Assembly: GCA_037447655.1 (NCBI GenBank)
Contig: JBBHKE010001071.1
Coordinates: 186,001-250,000, forward strand
Reading direction: 5' to 3'
Length of the DNA: 64,000 nucleotides
Source of the DNA: Zygnema cylindricum
Taxonomy: Eukaryota; Streptophyta; Zygnematophyceae; Zygnematales; Zygnemataceae
A model generated the notes under the pieces. That model saw nothing but the letters and a program-made list of their open reading frames with translations. It had not been told where the DNA came from and made no database searches. Positions 46,094 to 59,004 of the stretch are shown piece after piece. Position numbers and translations under genes: made by a program. Positions within the stretch are counted from its first letter, which is position 1. Each line of letters opens with the position of its first letter.

Positions 46094-47660
46094 ATTGTTG
46101 AAATTTATGTATTTTCTAGGTCTATATTGGAAAAATAATAGAGTAAGTCAGTAAAGACAACCTGCTTCTCGCTCAACTCTCTCCTGTCCCCATACTTGTT
46201 GCAGTCATTGAAAACAAGAGAGAGAGCTAGAGCCATGGTTGCCTAAAGAGGATAGGCTAATTCGTTGTTTGTACCAAAAGAGAGCTAGAGCCATGGTTGC
46301 CTAAAGAGGATAGGCTAATTCGTTGTTTGTACCAAAAGAGAACAGCTAAAATCAGGATTTGATCCAGGTTCCTACCATATTAACTAGCCGTTAGCTTTAG
46401 CCTATAACCTGGAGTCAACGATGAAACGCTTAGGGTACAATAGGTATTTATAAATGTACATATAGAGAATTTTAAACAACAAACAAATAACCAAAAGCTG
46501 CTCTAAACCATATTTGAACCAGGGTCTATGGATATATTTGAATGATATGCCTTATCCTATAAGGCATTAATGAAACGATAGACATGACAGGTTTGAAAGA
46601 TTAATAAACACTAACGTGACAGCTAATTAACACCAGACTAACGAAGAGGAACAATTCATGCATCTACGCGAATCTGAACCGTGTAAAATATGTTTTGATC
46701 GAACGACCGGCATTGTAACCGCCATGCGAAGTGAGCTTTTGGCGGCATTCGGAGATATCATCACGCGGTGCAACATGGCGTCACATTATTTAATACCGGA
46801 GAAGGTGGGAGGAGGAACCATAGCTCTCGATTTGACAGGTGTCACCTTGTAGACCATGTTGTACAACAGCCGTACAATAAGTAAATCTACCATTGTACCT
46901 TCTTGTACTATATAGTGTTCTTATTGGACTAGGGTTTAGTAGTAGGTAGTCGTGAGTAGGCAGACCAAGACTTAGTGATATTTAGGTACCTCTCTCTAAG
47001 AGAGCTGGTAACTATATAGGTTATCTTTGATCAGCCATAACTTAATGCTTGGGTGAGCAAATTCAGTGATTCTTTTTGCTGCGGACTCAAGGGAGGCCAA
47101 GCTACACAGGGGTGTAATCGGTCAAAGTATTTGCGTGCCAGTGTGGCACTTATTTAGTGGGAAAGTCAAAGTGGGGAATATTTTCCAAAACACATATTCA
47201 ATCTTTACATTTTGTGGTGGAACTGAGCACACAGAAGGTCTTCTCTTCACAAGGGTGAAGGTGTATTGGGGTTCTAATTGTTAAGGTATCATTCATTTGG
47301 GTTTATATCAACTTGGGGTCGGCACTATCTAGATTAGCTTCTTTTGGATCTGCGATTCTGTAGGCAATGGAGCTTATAGAATTTCAGGTTATGGGCCCAC
47401 CATTTAGGGTGCCTATGTTCGATGGAACAAACTTCACTTATAGGGATTTTACGATGGAGGGATTGCTTTTCGAAAAGCATTTGTGGGGAATTATTTCGGG
47501 GCAAGTGAGGTGTCCGCCACCCGGCTTTGGTGGAACTCATTATGGAGAATCATCTGGGGATTCCCAGAAAACCAACTCTAGTTCAGATGTAACGGAAGGT
47601 GAAGGGGAAATCATTGCCATAGAAGGAAAAAAAAGGGAGAAGGATAAAGGGACACCTTTG
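46094..47660. other. Insert between the two helicase copies
   Basis: Not shared with either helicase copy. It contains a 58-base tandem duplication (units at 46223 and 46281, AGAGCTAGAGCCATGGTTGC) and a Ty1/copia gag start near its right end. The rest is unrecognised. It is either captured host DNA or an inserted, truncated retroelement. Confidence 0.7.
47367..47570 (+). pseudogene. Ty1/copia gag N-terminal fragment
   Basis: Reads VPMFDGTNFTYRDFTMEGLL and FEKHLWGIISG, matching the start of plant copia gag (FDG-x-N-(F/Y) ... W). Only about 60 residues look gag-like before similarity ends. No pol domain or LTR is seen, so this is a truncated or captured fragment. Confidence 0.75.
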
Positions 47661-47868
47661 GTGACTAACTATACTAAACTAACCATTCTCCACCTATCTA
47701 TGTGTAACAGTCAGAAAATCAAATGTTTATTTTTAGCTACAAATCTCATGTTGGTATGTTTTGTTACACAATATGTTTTTGAAATCATAACCTTAGCATA
47801 TCATTTGTCTACTTGTGTCACTTATAATTCAACTAATGTACACTATGCATTAATAACACTTTTGTAAA

Positions 47869-50170
47869 TTACATTCTTGGTATTCCGTTTTCATCCTCGA
47901 CTATCGGTTCTTCAATCAACACTTTTATATTGGCGCGTGAAGTGACTCGCGACAACGCCACATATAGTTGTCCGCGTGCAAACACTGATTGGGGCAAATA
48001 CAGACCCAAATAGTGTATTGATTGTCCTTGTGCTTTGTTGATTGTCATAGCAAATCCTACTTGTAGTGGAAATCGTCGCCATTTTATTTGGAATGGCAAA
48101 GTTTTTTCGTTGCTGATCATCGGTATACGCGGAATGAAAACTTCGGTGTTTCGTGCGACACCAGTGAGTATTTTTGCGTGAATGCAATTTTTGGAAAGAC
48201 CCACCACTCGGAGTTTAGTTCCATTACAAAGTCCTCTTTCACCATTGATATTACGCAGTAGAATGATCGGTGTACCTGTTTCACATTAATAAATGTCAAT
48301 TAATATGTATTCAATATCTGATCATATATTTTTTGTTAATATGATTTAAATTTTTGAAATTACAGATTGTGGTTTGTATTGATGTGCATTTTTTTTTTGA
48401 TGTTTAAACAGATAAATAACCATGTGAACTTGTATTAATTTGATTTATATTAAAGAATGTGTATTTAATATATTATTATATTCAAGTTAATTTTGATTTA
48501 ATCATTACCATTATGGATTGTGGGTAATTAATTATATAAATTTTCACATTGATATCTAGAGACTTAAATAATTGTATGATAAATAAGGTTATGAGATAAT
48601 TGATGCACATGTTTTTTGTTTGAGGTTGTGCGGTGGGATGCCACTGATTGTTAAGGAGTTGAGGAATTCTTGAGGCAACAATAATTGTTAATCAGGTTCT
48701 TCGATCCCCACTGAGTCTACAGAAATGTATTCATACTCTTGTTCGGGTATTTTCCTCATCACCAAGTCGTTGACGATGTTAACATCCACATTGCGAGGAG
48801 ATAGTATAACACGATCATAGAAGTAACCATCGCGAATCTATTGCGTTGTTACGTTTGGAAAAGGTGCATTGAATGAGGTTCTCCAAGTTTGCATTCATGT
48901 CATTGCTTTTGTGTAGCACTATATCTTTTGGAAGCTTTATGTACTCTGGTGATAACCGTGGGTGCGATTCGTGTCGCCCCTCCCCAACTTGAAGCAAGAA
49001 GTCGGCGAATTCCTCGAGTGTTGAGGCGGCAATGTCATCTTGAGCTATGCGAACGACATATTTATTTTCAGAAAAGTTGTTTGAATTTTTGTCATAAGGG
49101 GCTGTTTTTAACGCATGCTGCGATGATTTGAGCATTTGTGGCTTTTTGAGTAACTGGGAGGCATTGACGAAAGTCGCCCGCTATGAGAAACACTACATTC
49201 CCAAATGGTTTTTGATCTCTTCGTAAATCTTGCAATGTTCTATCCATTGCCTCAAGTAGATGTCGATGAGACATAGAAACTTCATCCCAAACGATCATAA
49301 AGGTTTGACGCAATAGCTCTGCAAGATCTGATTGAGAAGAGATATTGCATGTAGATCGAGCATCTATATCTAATGGAAGCTTAAATCTTGAGTGCGCTGT
49401 CTTTCCTCCTATCAATAACAAAGCTGCTATACCACTTGCAGCAACGGCGATAGCTATTTTGTTGTTAGTACGCACTTTTGCCAAAATCTTCTCTATGACA
49501 AATGACTTTCCTGTCCCTCTAGGTCCATCAAGAAAGAAGCAAGTTTCGGCCTTTGAAGTATCTTGTACAGCATTTGTAACTACGTCATATACTTTTTTAT
49601 GTTCTACATTGAGTGTGGTGACTGATGATAACACTCGTGTCATGTCTTCAAGATTGAAAGATTTTTCGGCGTCTATTAATGGATTTCGTTTTTGTGTTTG
49701 ACGAATGAGTTGCTCTGAATAGTCGGACAATTGGGGTAGAGTTGGATAATCCGTAAGCGATTTACCGCCCCCACGTAGGAATTGTTCGATGTCTAATAAA
49801 GTCTCGTATTCTTCTTCTCGTTGAAGATTCTCATTATTACGCGACTCATGAGCTGTGTAATTCGCGCGATTTTTATAATGGATATCCTCAGACATATCTT
49901 TGAAGTGCTTTGCCCATAATGATTTTGCGGATTGAAGATTAGAGCAGAAGAGGATTGTGGCAAATAGGTGTCGGAGTTGTTTTGGCATTTGGAATGATAC
50001 CGCTTCTTCCTTGCATTTTTCCCACTATACATCATCATCGCGAAGTCCCATTGCACATGCAGCTTCAGCAAATGTGGCATACTCGACACCTTCGATAGTA
50101 CACAAATATTTGAACGACAATGGTCCTCGTCGATAGCAAAGTAACAAACGAAGATAATAACGTTCGGGTT
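47869..50170 (-). pseudogene. Helitron PIF1-like helicase, copy B
   Basis: Collinear with copy A over 47661-50092 versus 43661-46093. The longest frame, 49988-49092, has AKSLWAKHFKDMSEDIHYKN, Walker A as GPRGTGKS (second Gly replaced by Arg) and MIVWDEVSM. Frameshifts near 49080-49130 and 48800-48860 break the next part. The final exon, 48207-47869, has GFAMTINKAQGQSIHYLGLY. It adjoins the Rep region, so this is the original position and copy A the duplicated one, although copy A carries the true 3' terminus. Confidence 0.87.
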
Positions 50171-50369
50171 CAACTGGTGAGCAAGTAACCATTCTCCCTA
50201 TGACACTTTGATTAACTCTTGCTCGCTTTTGCCAATATTTATTCTTCCAAATGTAAAGTTAAGGGATTTCCGAATACAAAAGGGAACGTGCGGTCTCATC
50301 ATTGGCACATAAGTCGAAGTAACTTGTAAGTTTCGTGGAAGAAGCACGATTCAAAACTTTTGACGCATT

Positions 50370-53300
50370 TTATGTTGCATGAAACGTAACCATTTGCTGA
50401 TAAGGTAAATGCACAGGAAGCTTTTCTACAGTGTGAGACTTAGCTTGTAAAGGGAACTCGAACAATCTCCAACATGATTCCGATGCGGATACGTATCGCG
50501 CATCTAAATATTGTTGAATTTTGTCCTTGGGCTCGTTGTTTCTTAATAACACTACGGCACGATCATGCCCTTTATACACATACTTGTACAAATATTTGAC
50601 CGATGCTGGTGTTGAGGACACTTCGACATTAATGTGACAGTTGTATTTGTGCGAAAACTAAGGATTGTATGGAACAACAAATTGATTATCAAGTGTTTTG
50701 CCATTTTTTGTAATAAAACGGCCATTATTTCATCTCCTGTACATACGATATCCATTACCATCCTCTTGAGTCTCTTCACAGAATGCTTTTGGAAATCCTT
50801 TCTTGCATTCGCCCTCACAAAAACAGCGCACGTCACACGGACCATGCATCATACATGCTCTCACTGTTTTGTACAATTTTTTGTTCATCGGATCTGGTAT
50901 CTCTGATGAAGTGAACACGTCATATTCTGTGGGTGTTTGAGGTTTGTCCTCATCAGCTAACATTTGGAGCAAATGTGCATGAGGCAAACCGCGTTTATGA
51001 AACTCAATCACGTGAATTCTTCCCACCTGTACTCTTAATACACCGTATGAAATGTCTTGAAGTATAGCTTTCATTTTCAGTGAAAACACGCGCACAGTTA
51101 TGTCAGGTCGGTTGGAGGCAATCTCTCCTGGTTTCAATGATTGTTTGATTTCTTTCCTGTTAAGATTACATGTGATCGTTATAAATAAATCCGGCTTGCC
51201 GAGTGCACAGACAATTGCCATAGCGTTTTGGTATTGTTCCTGTATATACCTATCACCACCAGTGAAGTTTGGCGCTAAGATGATGTGTCGCCCTATTCTT
51301 GATAGCTCTTCATTGCAATGGTTTACCACGACATTATTTGTTGCCGAAATGTTTGCGTGACTTTGTTGCCTCGCTTTATCGGTTACGACACATTGGTTGC
51401 GTTGTATCAAATCAATTAACCCCCCATACAACTCTGCGCGCAAAGTACGTTAATTCTCGCGCTGGAACTTAAGTCGTTGTTGCTCCACTTTCGCATACTG
51501 GTCCACACAATACTGTTGGAATAGGCGACCGACTTTGTGTATTAAATTGTTTTCTCCTGCACGCGTAAATAAACCATAGGCAGCATATGCTCTTGGGGAC
51601 ACACGTCTTCCATTTGTCATTTCCAAACCAAAATGCCACCCGAGTTCACCATATGGAAATAGAAGTGGGTATTGGAGTGGGTCATATAATGCGTGTGACT
51701 CGAATATTTGCATCATTCGATTGCCTCTTTTTATATTCAAAACTACATCTCTTCCTTTAGTATTTTCTGTTCGGTTAACCAAAATTGCTGCCACTTCTTC
51801 TACTTGTGGCCGATTGTAACGACGTTGGTCTAAATTGTGAACAGTGTCTTTTAGTATTAAGCGTAATTCAGGGGCTTCATGGATTCGTTCTCCGGCTGAA
51901 ATAAACTATTGCGCCAAAGGTTGTGTGTTTTCATCATATTTTGAATAATTGTCACTACATCGTGGTCTAATCCATCCATAATACTCATTCGCCTGTTTAC
52001 TTGTGTCTCCATTGATGCGTCAAATACATAGACTTGTGCAAACGCAGCTTGTTTTTCTTGGGGCAACAGTTGACCTATTCATTGACATATGGTTCATTGA
52101 ATACGGAAATTGAAAGGGCCGTTACTTGCTCCAATCGATTGGTCGTTGAGGGGGAGTGTTGTGGATGCACCAAGTGAGGTAAACAAAAACACCATGTTGT
52201 ACAAACGGATTTTATTCAAGAAATTATCATTGCTATACAAAGTTAAAAGCTCCGAAGGAGGCGTTTCATATGAAGCAAGTTGTACTTTGCCAAGTACACA
52301 ACAAACTCCAGCGGTCTCTCCTGCCCATTTTTGTGCGTTGCAATGAGTGCATGTAATTTCCATAGGTGGAAGTCTATGTCGTTCAGGACAGATGTAATCT
52401 TCATGAAGTCCTAAAGCAATTTTTTGCTCCCCTGCACGTCGGCGTGTGATACGTTGACGTTGACGATCACCTTCTGTGCATCTTCGAATGTCGCGTTGTT
52501 TTTCTGTCGCGTTTTGTTGTTGTACGTTGTGTTGTCTAAATTCAGGCTCGTCCAAGGATTCGTGAGTACATTCGTTGTTGAATTGAACAGCATTAGCTTC
52601 TGGTCCAGCAGCTTGTGATCTTTCATCCTCGTCGAGATGTTGAGCAAAGTGTTCTTCGACATGAATAGTATGTATTTCTGCGGTTCATACGTCATTCTCC
52701 TTTAACCTTAAATTCACCGTAGGTTGTGCCTCTACATCTTGAAGGTTTTTCCTTGCCACCTCATTTCCCGTATTTTCCTTTAGCGTGCGTTTTGCTCGTT
52801 TTCTTTCACGATCTTTTTGTAGTCTCTCCTCACGTTTTTCAAGGGTCTCTTGAGCTCCCTTTTTTGCACGTTCTTGACGTAACCGTTCATTGCGTTGATC
52901 ACCTGTTTCTTTCGTCGATGTGGGTCGTACTGCACCCACAAATCCAATGTCGTAATTACGTATACAACTTTGGATCCACCCGAATTTCTCCTTCCACTTT
53001 TTTCTTGCAATATATTTTACCGTTATTTTACCGTTAAAGCAAAAATACAACTATAATTTATATACGTTTAAAATGAATAATGTTCTTTTAAAATTGGGGT
53101 AGTACTCATTTTCTATTTTCATGAGAGCTTTTTAATTTAAACATTTAAATGCGCACATTCACGATCACATTGCTTTATGTGTTGAAAGTTTGACTATATT
53201 CTATATGGGATGAACAATGACAACGTGGTTTTGTTAACCACAGAAAACACACCTTTTTCTCGCTTTCTTTCACGATCGTGAAACTAGCGTTGTTGTCGTT

Positions 53301-53569
53301 GTTCTGAGGTTTCTCGTGCGCGCTTGGTTGCTGCTCGTTGTGCTTGGTGCGTTGTGATTGAGTTGGTACACCATCATCTCGTCCTTGTTCTGCTCCTCGT
53401 GTAACTCTCGTTCTTTCACGTCCCTCGCGCAACCGTTCTTCGCATTGGTTTGTTGTATTTCCGGTCGTAGTAGGAGGGTATATAGCGGTTGGTTGTCCAT
53501 GTGGTAGATTAGACCTTGCGTCCACGCATAAAATATGGTCAGTACATGTTTTTCAATTTCCGTTGGCAT
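50370..53569 (-). pseudogene. Helitron Rep (HUH) and N-terminal region
   Basis: Pieces in order on the minus strand. 53569-53175 and 53050-52685 are charged coil (ERLREGRERT; RERLRQERAKK; REERLQKDRERKRAKR), probably joined by an intron. 52695-52094 has CTHCNAQKWAGETAGVCC and NKIRLYNMVFLFTSLGAS. 51794-51450 has YDPLQYPLLFPYGELGWHFG. 51443-50730 is the Helitron-like N domain with FITITCNLNRKE and the HUH motif in HKRGLPHAHLL. 50621-50370 has VKYLYKYVYKGHDRA (paired Tyr of the Rep nickase) and LDARYVSASESCWRLFEFPL. Stops and frameshifts separate the pieces, so no intact protein is possible. Confidence 0.88.
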
Positions 53570-54790
53570 GTCTCATATTATTTGTTACCAAGCTTTTATT
53601 TGCCACATGAACAAAATGTATAACGATTATATATACGTAGAAAATAAACAATTACGTTTTTCTTCGTCTTTACTCACTTTCATTAGATTTTTCCAAGTCA
53701 AACCCATCATAACAACTTTTCAATTGGAAAAGTAAAGTGGCATGCATGTGTCCCACATACACATTTTCATCATTTTTTGGAAATTTTCTGTTTTACCATC
53801 TATCCTACCAACATATGGCAAGACTTAACAAAACAACGGATAATTACATTTCATAAAGTTATTTAACAATACCTATACTATTTACTTGCAATAATAACAA
53901 TAGAGTGATTTTTTTAGCTCACCTGAACAATATCGTAATTCTTCGGGTGTAGATTCAAGCATCTACTGGGCCCAAATGCCACTCCTCTATGTTTTTCCGA
54001 AGGGTAAAAACATCATGTGTTTCAAGTGCTTATCGATTTATGTCTAATTGAAATAGGCATACCCACGTCAACACATGATACACTATCAACGATAATATGA
54101 TTCAATGAACAACTTGAAACATGGAATTCTCTTTCTATTATTAAACCCAAATTTTATTTCTATACCATCATGCATTCTATGTGCTAATTAACTTTTTCGG
54201 TTCATGTTCAACCGAAAAGCGTACTACTAAGAATTACACACTTCATAATTTGAAACATAACATAATATGATTCAAAGCAACAACACAAACACATCACAAA
54301 CTATTTCAAACGACAAAAGTGATTTATCCTACGTAGAGTGAATTAAAATACGTTACTCATATCTACACATTTTGTACCATTTTCATGAACAAACCCCACT
54401 TGGAAACAGGAAATTCATTTTTAAGAACCTCACACCAACAATTCATGAGCTGCCCCAGCTTTCAAACGGAAAAAGACGTATTTTTTGTAGTTACAACTTT
54501 ACAACGTCATAAGTATATAAATCAACTTACCTTGGTAATGTTGTCTTTGAACACCTACAAGTTGAGGCGTTAGTCGAGCCGAGAAGGCACGGCCGTTTCA
54601 AAGTTTAGCCAAACCAAATTGGTACTGTTCAGCCAATTACTTTTCAGGTCAAATAAGCGTACTAATTATATTTTGTTCCTTAATTCTAAAGATGTGCAAA
54701 TTGAAGTGTTTTTTTTACGGTAGTGCCGGTAAACATTCGTAGATTGTTCATGGTTAATTTTTTTATGGTACTGCTAGTGGTCGTTCGTAC
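53570..54790. other. AT-rich stretch, possible Helitron 5' region
   Basis: No gene seen. It should contain the Helitron 5' terminus. The only TC candidate I noticed is near 54590 on the minus strand. Confidence 0.4.
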
Positions 54791-54799
54791 ATACGGTGG

Positions 54800-55480
54800 T
54801 CGTTCGCAACATTGCATTACGCTAGCGGTACAGTGGTCCGTATTGCGGACGGTCGCAAGGCAACGTTACATTTGTGCCAGGTACGGCGGTATGTGCTGCT
54901 GACGGGCGGCGGCGTAAAATTACGCCAGCGAGCGGCAACGTATAATTACGCCAACTATCCGCAGCGAAGAATTACGACACTGAGCGGCAGCGTAGGCAGC
55001 GAGAGTGTAAATTTACGCCACCAGGCGGCAGCGTACAATCCGCCACGAGGCGTCAGCGTAGAATCATGCCGGTCGGCGACAGCGCAGAATTACGCCAGCC
55101 GGCGGGCAGCAGCCTAGAATATTGCCACGGTACGGCTGTCTGTACCACAACGGGCGGCAGCGTAAAATTACGCCAGCCGACGGGTGGCACCATATAAAAT
55201 TGCCAGCTGGCGTCAACGTAGAAAATTGCCAGCAGGTGGCAACGTAGAAAATTGCCACCAGGCGGGCGGCAGGGTATAATCAGGCCACCTGGTGGCAACG
55301 TAAAATTACGCCAGCCGGCGGGCGGCAGCATAGAATATTGCCACGGTACGGCGCTCTATACCGCGACAGGCGGCAGCGCTAAATCGTGCCCGCGGTACGG
55401 CCGTATGACGGAAAAAAATCGAGACAGACACAGCGCCTATATAAAGTTTTCCCCGAAGGCGAAGGCAGTTCCCTTATTTA
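54800..55480. repeat. GC-rich minisatellite with palindromic core
   Basis: Repeated units built on GGCGGCAGCGTAAAATTACG followed by CCAGCCGGCGG. The core CGTAAAATTACG is near-palindromic. A longer repeat containing ATATTGCCACGGTACGGC occurs at about 55117 and 55336. It stops where the gypsy LTR begins. Confidence 0.85.
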
Positions 55481-55486
55481 TATACT

Positions 55487-56330
55487 GATAGCCATGGGTG
55501 TATTTAGGTGACGCCGTGGGGTCTAAATAACAAGTGGGTATCATTGAAATAGGTTAAGGGTCAAATTAGTACCAAAATTACGCATGTACGTTACATAAAG
55601 TTCTAATGAATCGTTTAGTATGCACGGTGGTTCGTTTCGTACAAATTCTAGTACAAAACGTCACTTTCACTTAAAGGAATTTCGTTAGAAGTTTCGCGTG
55701 CGAAATTTGTTACGCACCACCATGTGAAACCGCGTTTCGTTAGGCGCGCACTTTTGCACTTAATGTTACGTAGTGAAACGTAACGTTTGATTGGTTATGA
55801 AGAGCTAAGTAGTTAGTAAGAGATTTTGCACGTTTTTGCATTGGTCAGTCTGAGTCCTTGCTGATCAATGATTGGCCCAGGTAAAAGCCTGTTAAAACAG
55901 AGCGTTGACTCTGGCCTGGCTTGTCATAGCCGATGATGGATAAATAGTGAAGTGTAAGAGGAGAGTAGACATCTTTTCCTTTTTAAAATTTTGTGGAAAT
56001 TCCGGCTGATCTTGGTCCTGAGCGATTAATACCAAATTGGAGAAAAGGCATTTTTTCATTGAAATCTCTTACTAACTAAATAGTGTTCTAGTAGTTAAGA
56101 GATACAATTATTAAGAGTGGAGAGTAGTGGAAAACACTTTAATAAGAAGGGTTGAGCCACGAAGGCAAGAGACCAAGCTAATGTTATGTGAACAAAAGCT
56201 TCTTCTAATTTAAAGTTTATCCTTATATGAGTGTGGTCCAATGTGGATGTGTATGTTCCAATGTGTGGAATGTGTGGTTTGGTTTGTTTGTAGTAATGGG
56301 ATTTTCTGAGAAGTAGGAGATCTTGGTACA
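55487..56330 (+). mobile_element. 5' LTR of Ty3/gypsy element, start missing
   Basis: The 5' 265 or so bases (from GGGTGTATTTAGG to GGCGCGCACT) match the 3' LTR at 62298-62540. It ends in CA at 56330, two bases before the primer-binding site. The first 125 bases expected from the 3' LTR (TGATGTAACAG onward) are absent and replaced by the minisatellite. Confidence 0.8.
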
Positions 56331-56332
56331 TA

Positions 56333-56344
56333 TGGTATCGCAGC
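56333..56344 (+). other. Primer-binding site
   Basis: TGGTATCGCAGC resembles the initiator-methionine tRNA primer site TGGTATCAGAGC common in plant LTR elements, with two differences, and sits two bases after the LTR. Confidence 0.65.
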
Positions 56345-57107
56345 TTTGGTTAGAAACCAAAGAGAAGTTTGCTCACCCAAAATTTGATTGTCGTGACCTG
56401 TGAGGGTGCTCTAACCTGTGTCGGTAGAACCACAATGTGAAGTGGTAGGGGATTGGAGGGAAACTAAGTGATCACACAGCCACCGGCCGCTGGTTAGATG
56501 TGGGGCGTGCTCAAGTCCTAAGGACTAAGGCGGGGTGGGCAGTGTAGCCACCGCTGAAGCTCACTCCAATTACCTAGAGGGCAAACAAACTTATCTTCTC
56601 CTAGCAATGATTCATGTGTAGAGGGAGGGTTTAAAACCATGAAGGGTGACGATGTGAGGATTAGAGAGTAAAAGATCCTGATGTAGTTGGAAGTGGGAAA
56701 TTTGCTAATGAAGGAGAAAGAAAGTGGAGTACTTTACTTCTTCAAGAGCAAAGGAGTTTAGAAATGACTCAAAACTTTTGAAACCCTAAATTGTTACCTT
56801 TGATTGCTTTCAATTTTGCTGTTGCAAAATTTGTGGTTAGATCTTACCTTCAAGAGCTTTCAATTTTTCTGTTGCAAAATTTGTGGGGAAATTCTTACCT
56901 TTTGTTTGAATGTTGGGAAATTGAAATTTGAATTTGCACTAACTTACTGTCAATGTTTTTTTTTAATTAATTTCTCAGATTTTGACATTTTCAAAGGATA
57001 CGTTAAGGAGAAGTAGTCTTGGATTGGAACAATCTTAGGACTTCAAATCTGCAACAAATTTCTTTGGGAAATTATATTCTTTCTTTCCTTTTGCTTGATT
57101 TCGTTGT

Positions 57108-58428
57108 GTGATAATGACAAATTCGGCATGGAAATGTGAAATAGATAATGCTTTGAATGTGTTGAAGAAGCGTACTGTGAAATTGGTCAAAAGATTTAAT
57201 AATCATGCTGCCGTTGTGGATGAAACCATTTCCGAATTGAAAAGTGAATTGAATGTTGTTAGAGAAAATAGAAATGTTTCAAATGAGAAATTTGATGAAC
57301 TTATTAACTTAATTCAGACCAAAAATGATATTTATGACCAAAAGGGTGAAAGTAGTAAAAAGAATGCCAGTTTTAGGGAGGATGATCATCATAGACCTAA
57401 GAAGATAAGAAATTTGAAATTGTCTATTAGTGAGGCACTATGGTTTGATGGTTAGAAGATTGATGAGTTGGATGCTTGGATTTTTCATATGGAGTATTAT
57501 TTAGAATCTAGAAATTGTGATCGTGATGATTACACTTCTTTTGCTGCTAGCTATCTGAAAGGCGATGCTCAGATTTGATATTACACTCAAAGAAGGTCTA
57601 AATTGATTCCTGATAATGTTAATTGGGAAACTTTTAAAACCACGATCAAATCGCGATTCTTGTTTGTCACTTTTAAATCTAGAATGGAAAAAAAGTGGCT
57701 GAACTGTAAGCAGACTTGATCTGTGAAGGATTACATTGTGGAATTTGACTCATCTAACATTCACGTCATAGGTTTGACTGATGAAATGGCTAAGTTGCAT
57801 TTCTTAAATTATCTAAACCCTATACTGAAATTAGAATTGAAACATCAAAAATTTAATAATTTGAAAGAATTATAAGACAAGGCATTGGAATAAGAGGATT
57901 AGTTAGGGTATAATCAGAAAAATAGATCACTTAGGGGTAATTTGAATGAAGTATTAGAGTGGGATAAGGAGAATTTGTGGATGAGGGTCTGAATGCTGGT
58001 CTGGTGAATAGGCAAAATATTTTCAAGGGAAATCAGAAGGGTGGACAGTGTGTTAATGTAGGAAACAAATTTAACAATAGAGGGGGATACATTAAGAGTC
58101 CTAAACCAAGCATTAATGCTCAAAAGCCTAACCTGACCATCCCCTCATGCACTATTTGTCAGAAAAAGTGTGATAGAGCATTTGAGTGTGCACAACTGAA
58201 AAGGTTAACTGTTATGACTGTGGAGAGGAGGGACATTTAAGAAGAAAGTGCACAAAACCCAAAAAGAAAGTCATTTGTTTCAAATGCGGAGGTCCAGATC
58301 ATTACGCTAAAGAGTGTACAGATAAAGGTTCTCTCAAAACAGTCGATGTAAATGAAGGTCTCCAAGAGGATATTGCATTATACCTAGCTGAGCAGGAAGC
58401 CCAGGAGGTGGGAAACGGAAAAGACTAA
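57108..58428 (+). pseudogene. Ty3/gypsy gag with two zinc knuckles
   Basis: The start has a coiled region (ETISELKSELNVVRENRN). The capsid-like part (LDAWIFHMEYYLESRNCD; FAASYLKGDAQ) is interrupted by in-frame stops at 57453, 57576, 57717, 57873, 57891 and 57900. A frameshift near 58190 precedes two CCHC knuckles, CYDCGEEGHLRRKC and CFKCGGPDHYAKEC, which are intact. It cannot give a full capsid protein. Confidence 0.88.
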
Positions 58429-58442
58429 CTCAAAGTCCTCAA

Positions 58443-58823
58443 TTGAGTGAACCGGATCCAGAAGTTAAAGAGATAATTGTAAAGGGCAAATTAATGAATG
58501 GAAAAGTTAGGATAGCTGAATTTATTATGATTCTCACTACACTGCATAGTTTAAACAATCCTTCTGATGAAATTCTCAACAACAGACCTATGCTAGGACA
58601 GTTAAGTAATGATGACACCAGACACAGTTTCATTAGATTCGAGTCATTAGTGGAAGGAAAACCGTTGAGAGTAATGGTTGATTCAAGTGCCACACATAAT
58701 TTTATTTCACATAGATTTGTTAAAGAAAATAAAATTCCTACTATCATAAGGGAAAAGCCTTTACATGTTCAACTGGCAAATGGTAATAAGTCGACATTAG
58801 ACTTACAAACTGACACAATTTAA
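58443..58823 (+). pseudogene. Ty3/gypsy aspartic protease region
   Basis: Contains VMVDSSATHNFISHRFV, the retropepsin active-site block, with Ser in place of the usual Gly after DS. It ends in a stop at 58821, and another in-frame stop follows at 58935. Confidence 0.85.
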
Positions 58824-59004
58824 GTTGATATCCAGGGTCATAAAATGAGAGTGGTGTGTGAAATAATGAATTTGGGAAGTGAAAAACTAATTCTGGGAAA
58901 GCCTTGGTTATCTGAACACAATCCTCAAATTAATTAGGAAATTAACACCTTGAAAGTGAAGTCTGAAAACGGTTGGAAGGTTTTGCAAGCATTCTCCTAA
59001 GAAA

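Larger units (their letters stand above)
43288..53570 (-). mobile_element. Decayed Helitron (5' end not located)
   Basis: Rolling-circle transposon on the minus strand. The 3' end at 43288 reads CTAG, preceded by a hairpin and followed by T, as in plant Helitrons. Reading from the 5' side: a charged N-terminal region, HUH Rep domain, PIF1 helicase copy B, a 1.6 kb insert, and helicase copy A. All frames are interrupted. The 5' TC end is not certain. A TCTCGGCTCGAC string on the minus strand near 54590 is a weak candidate, so the right limit given is the outermost coding similarity. Confidence 0.85.

Noticed and set aside
54570-54600. Helitron 5' end at TCTCGGCTCGACTAACG on the minus strand
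   Set aside because: TC is too short a signal. Without a sibling copy the terminus cannot be fixed, so I left the 5' end open.
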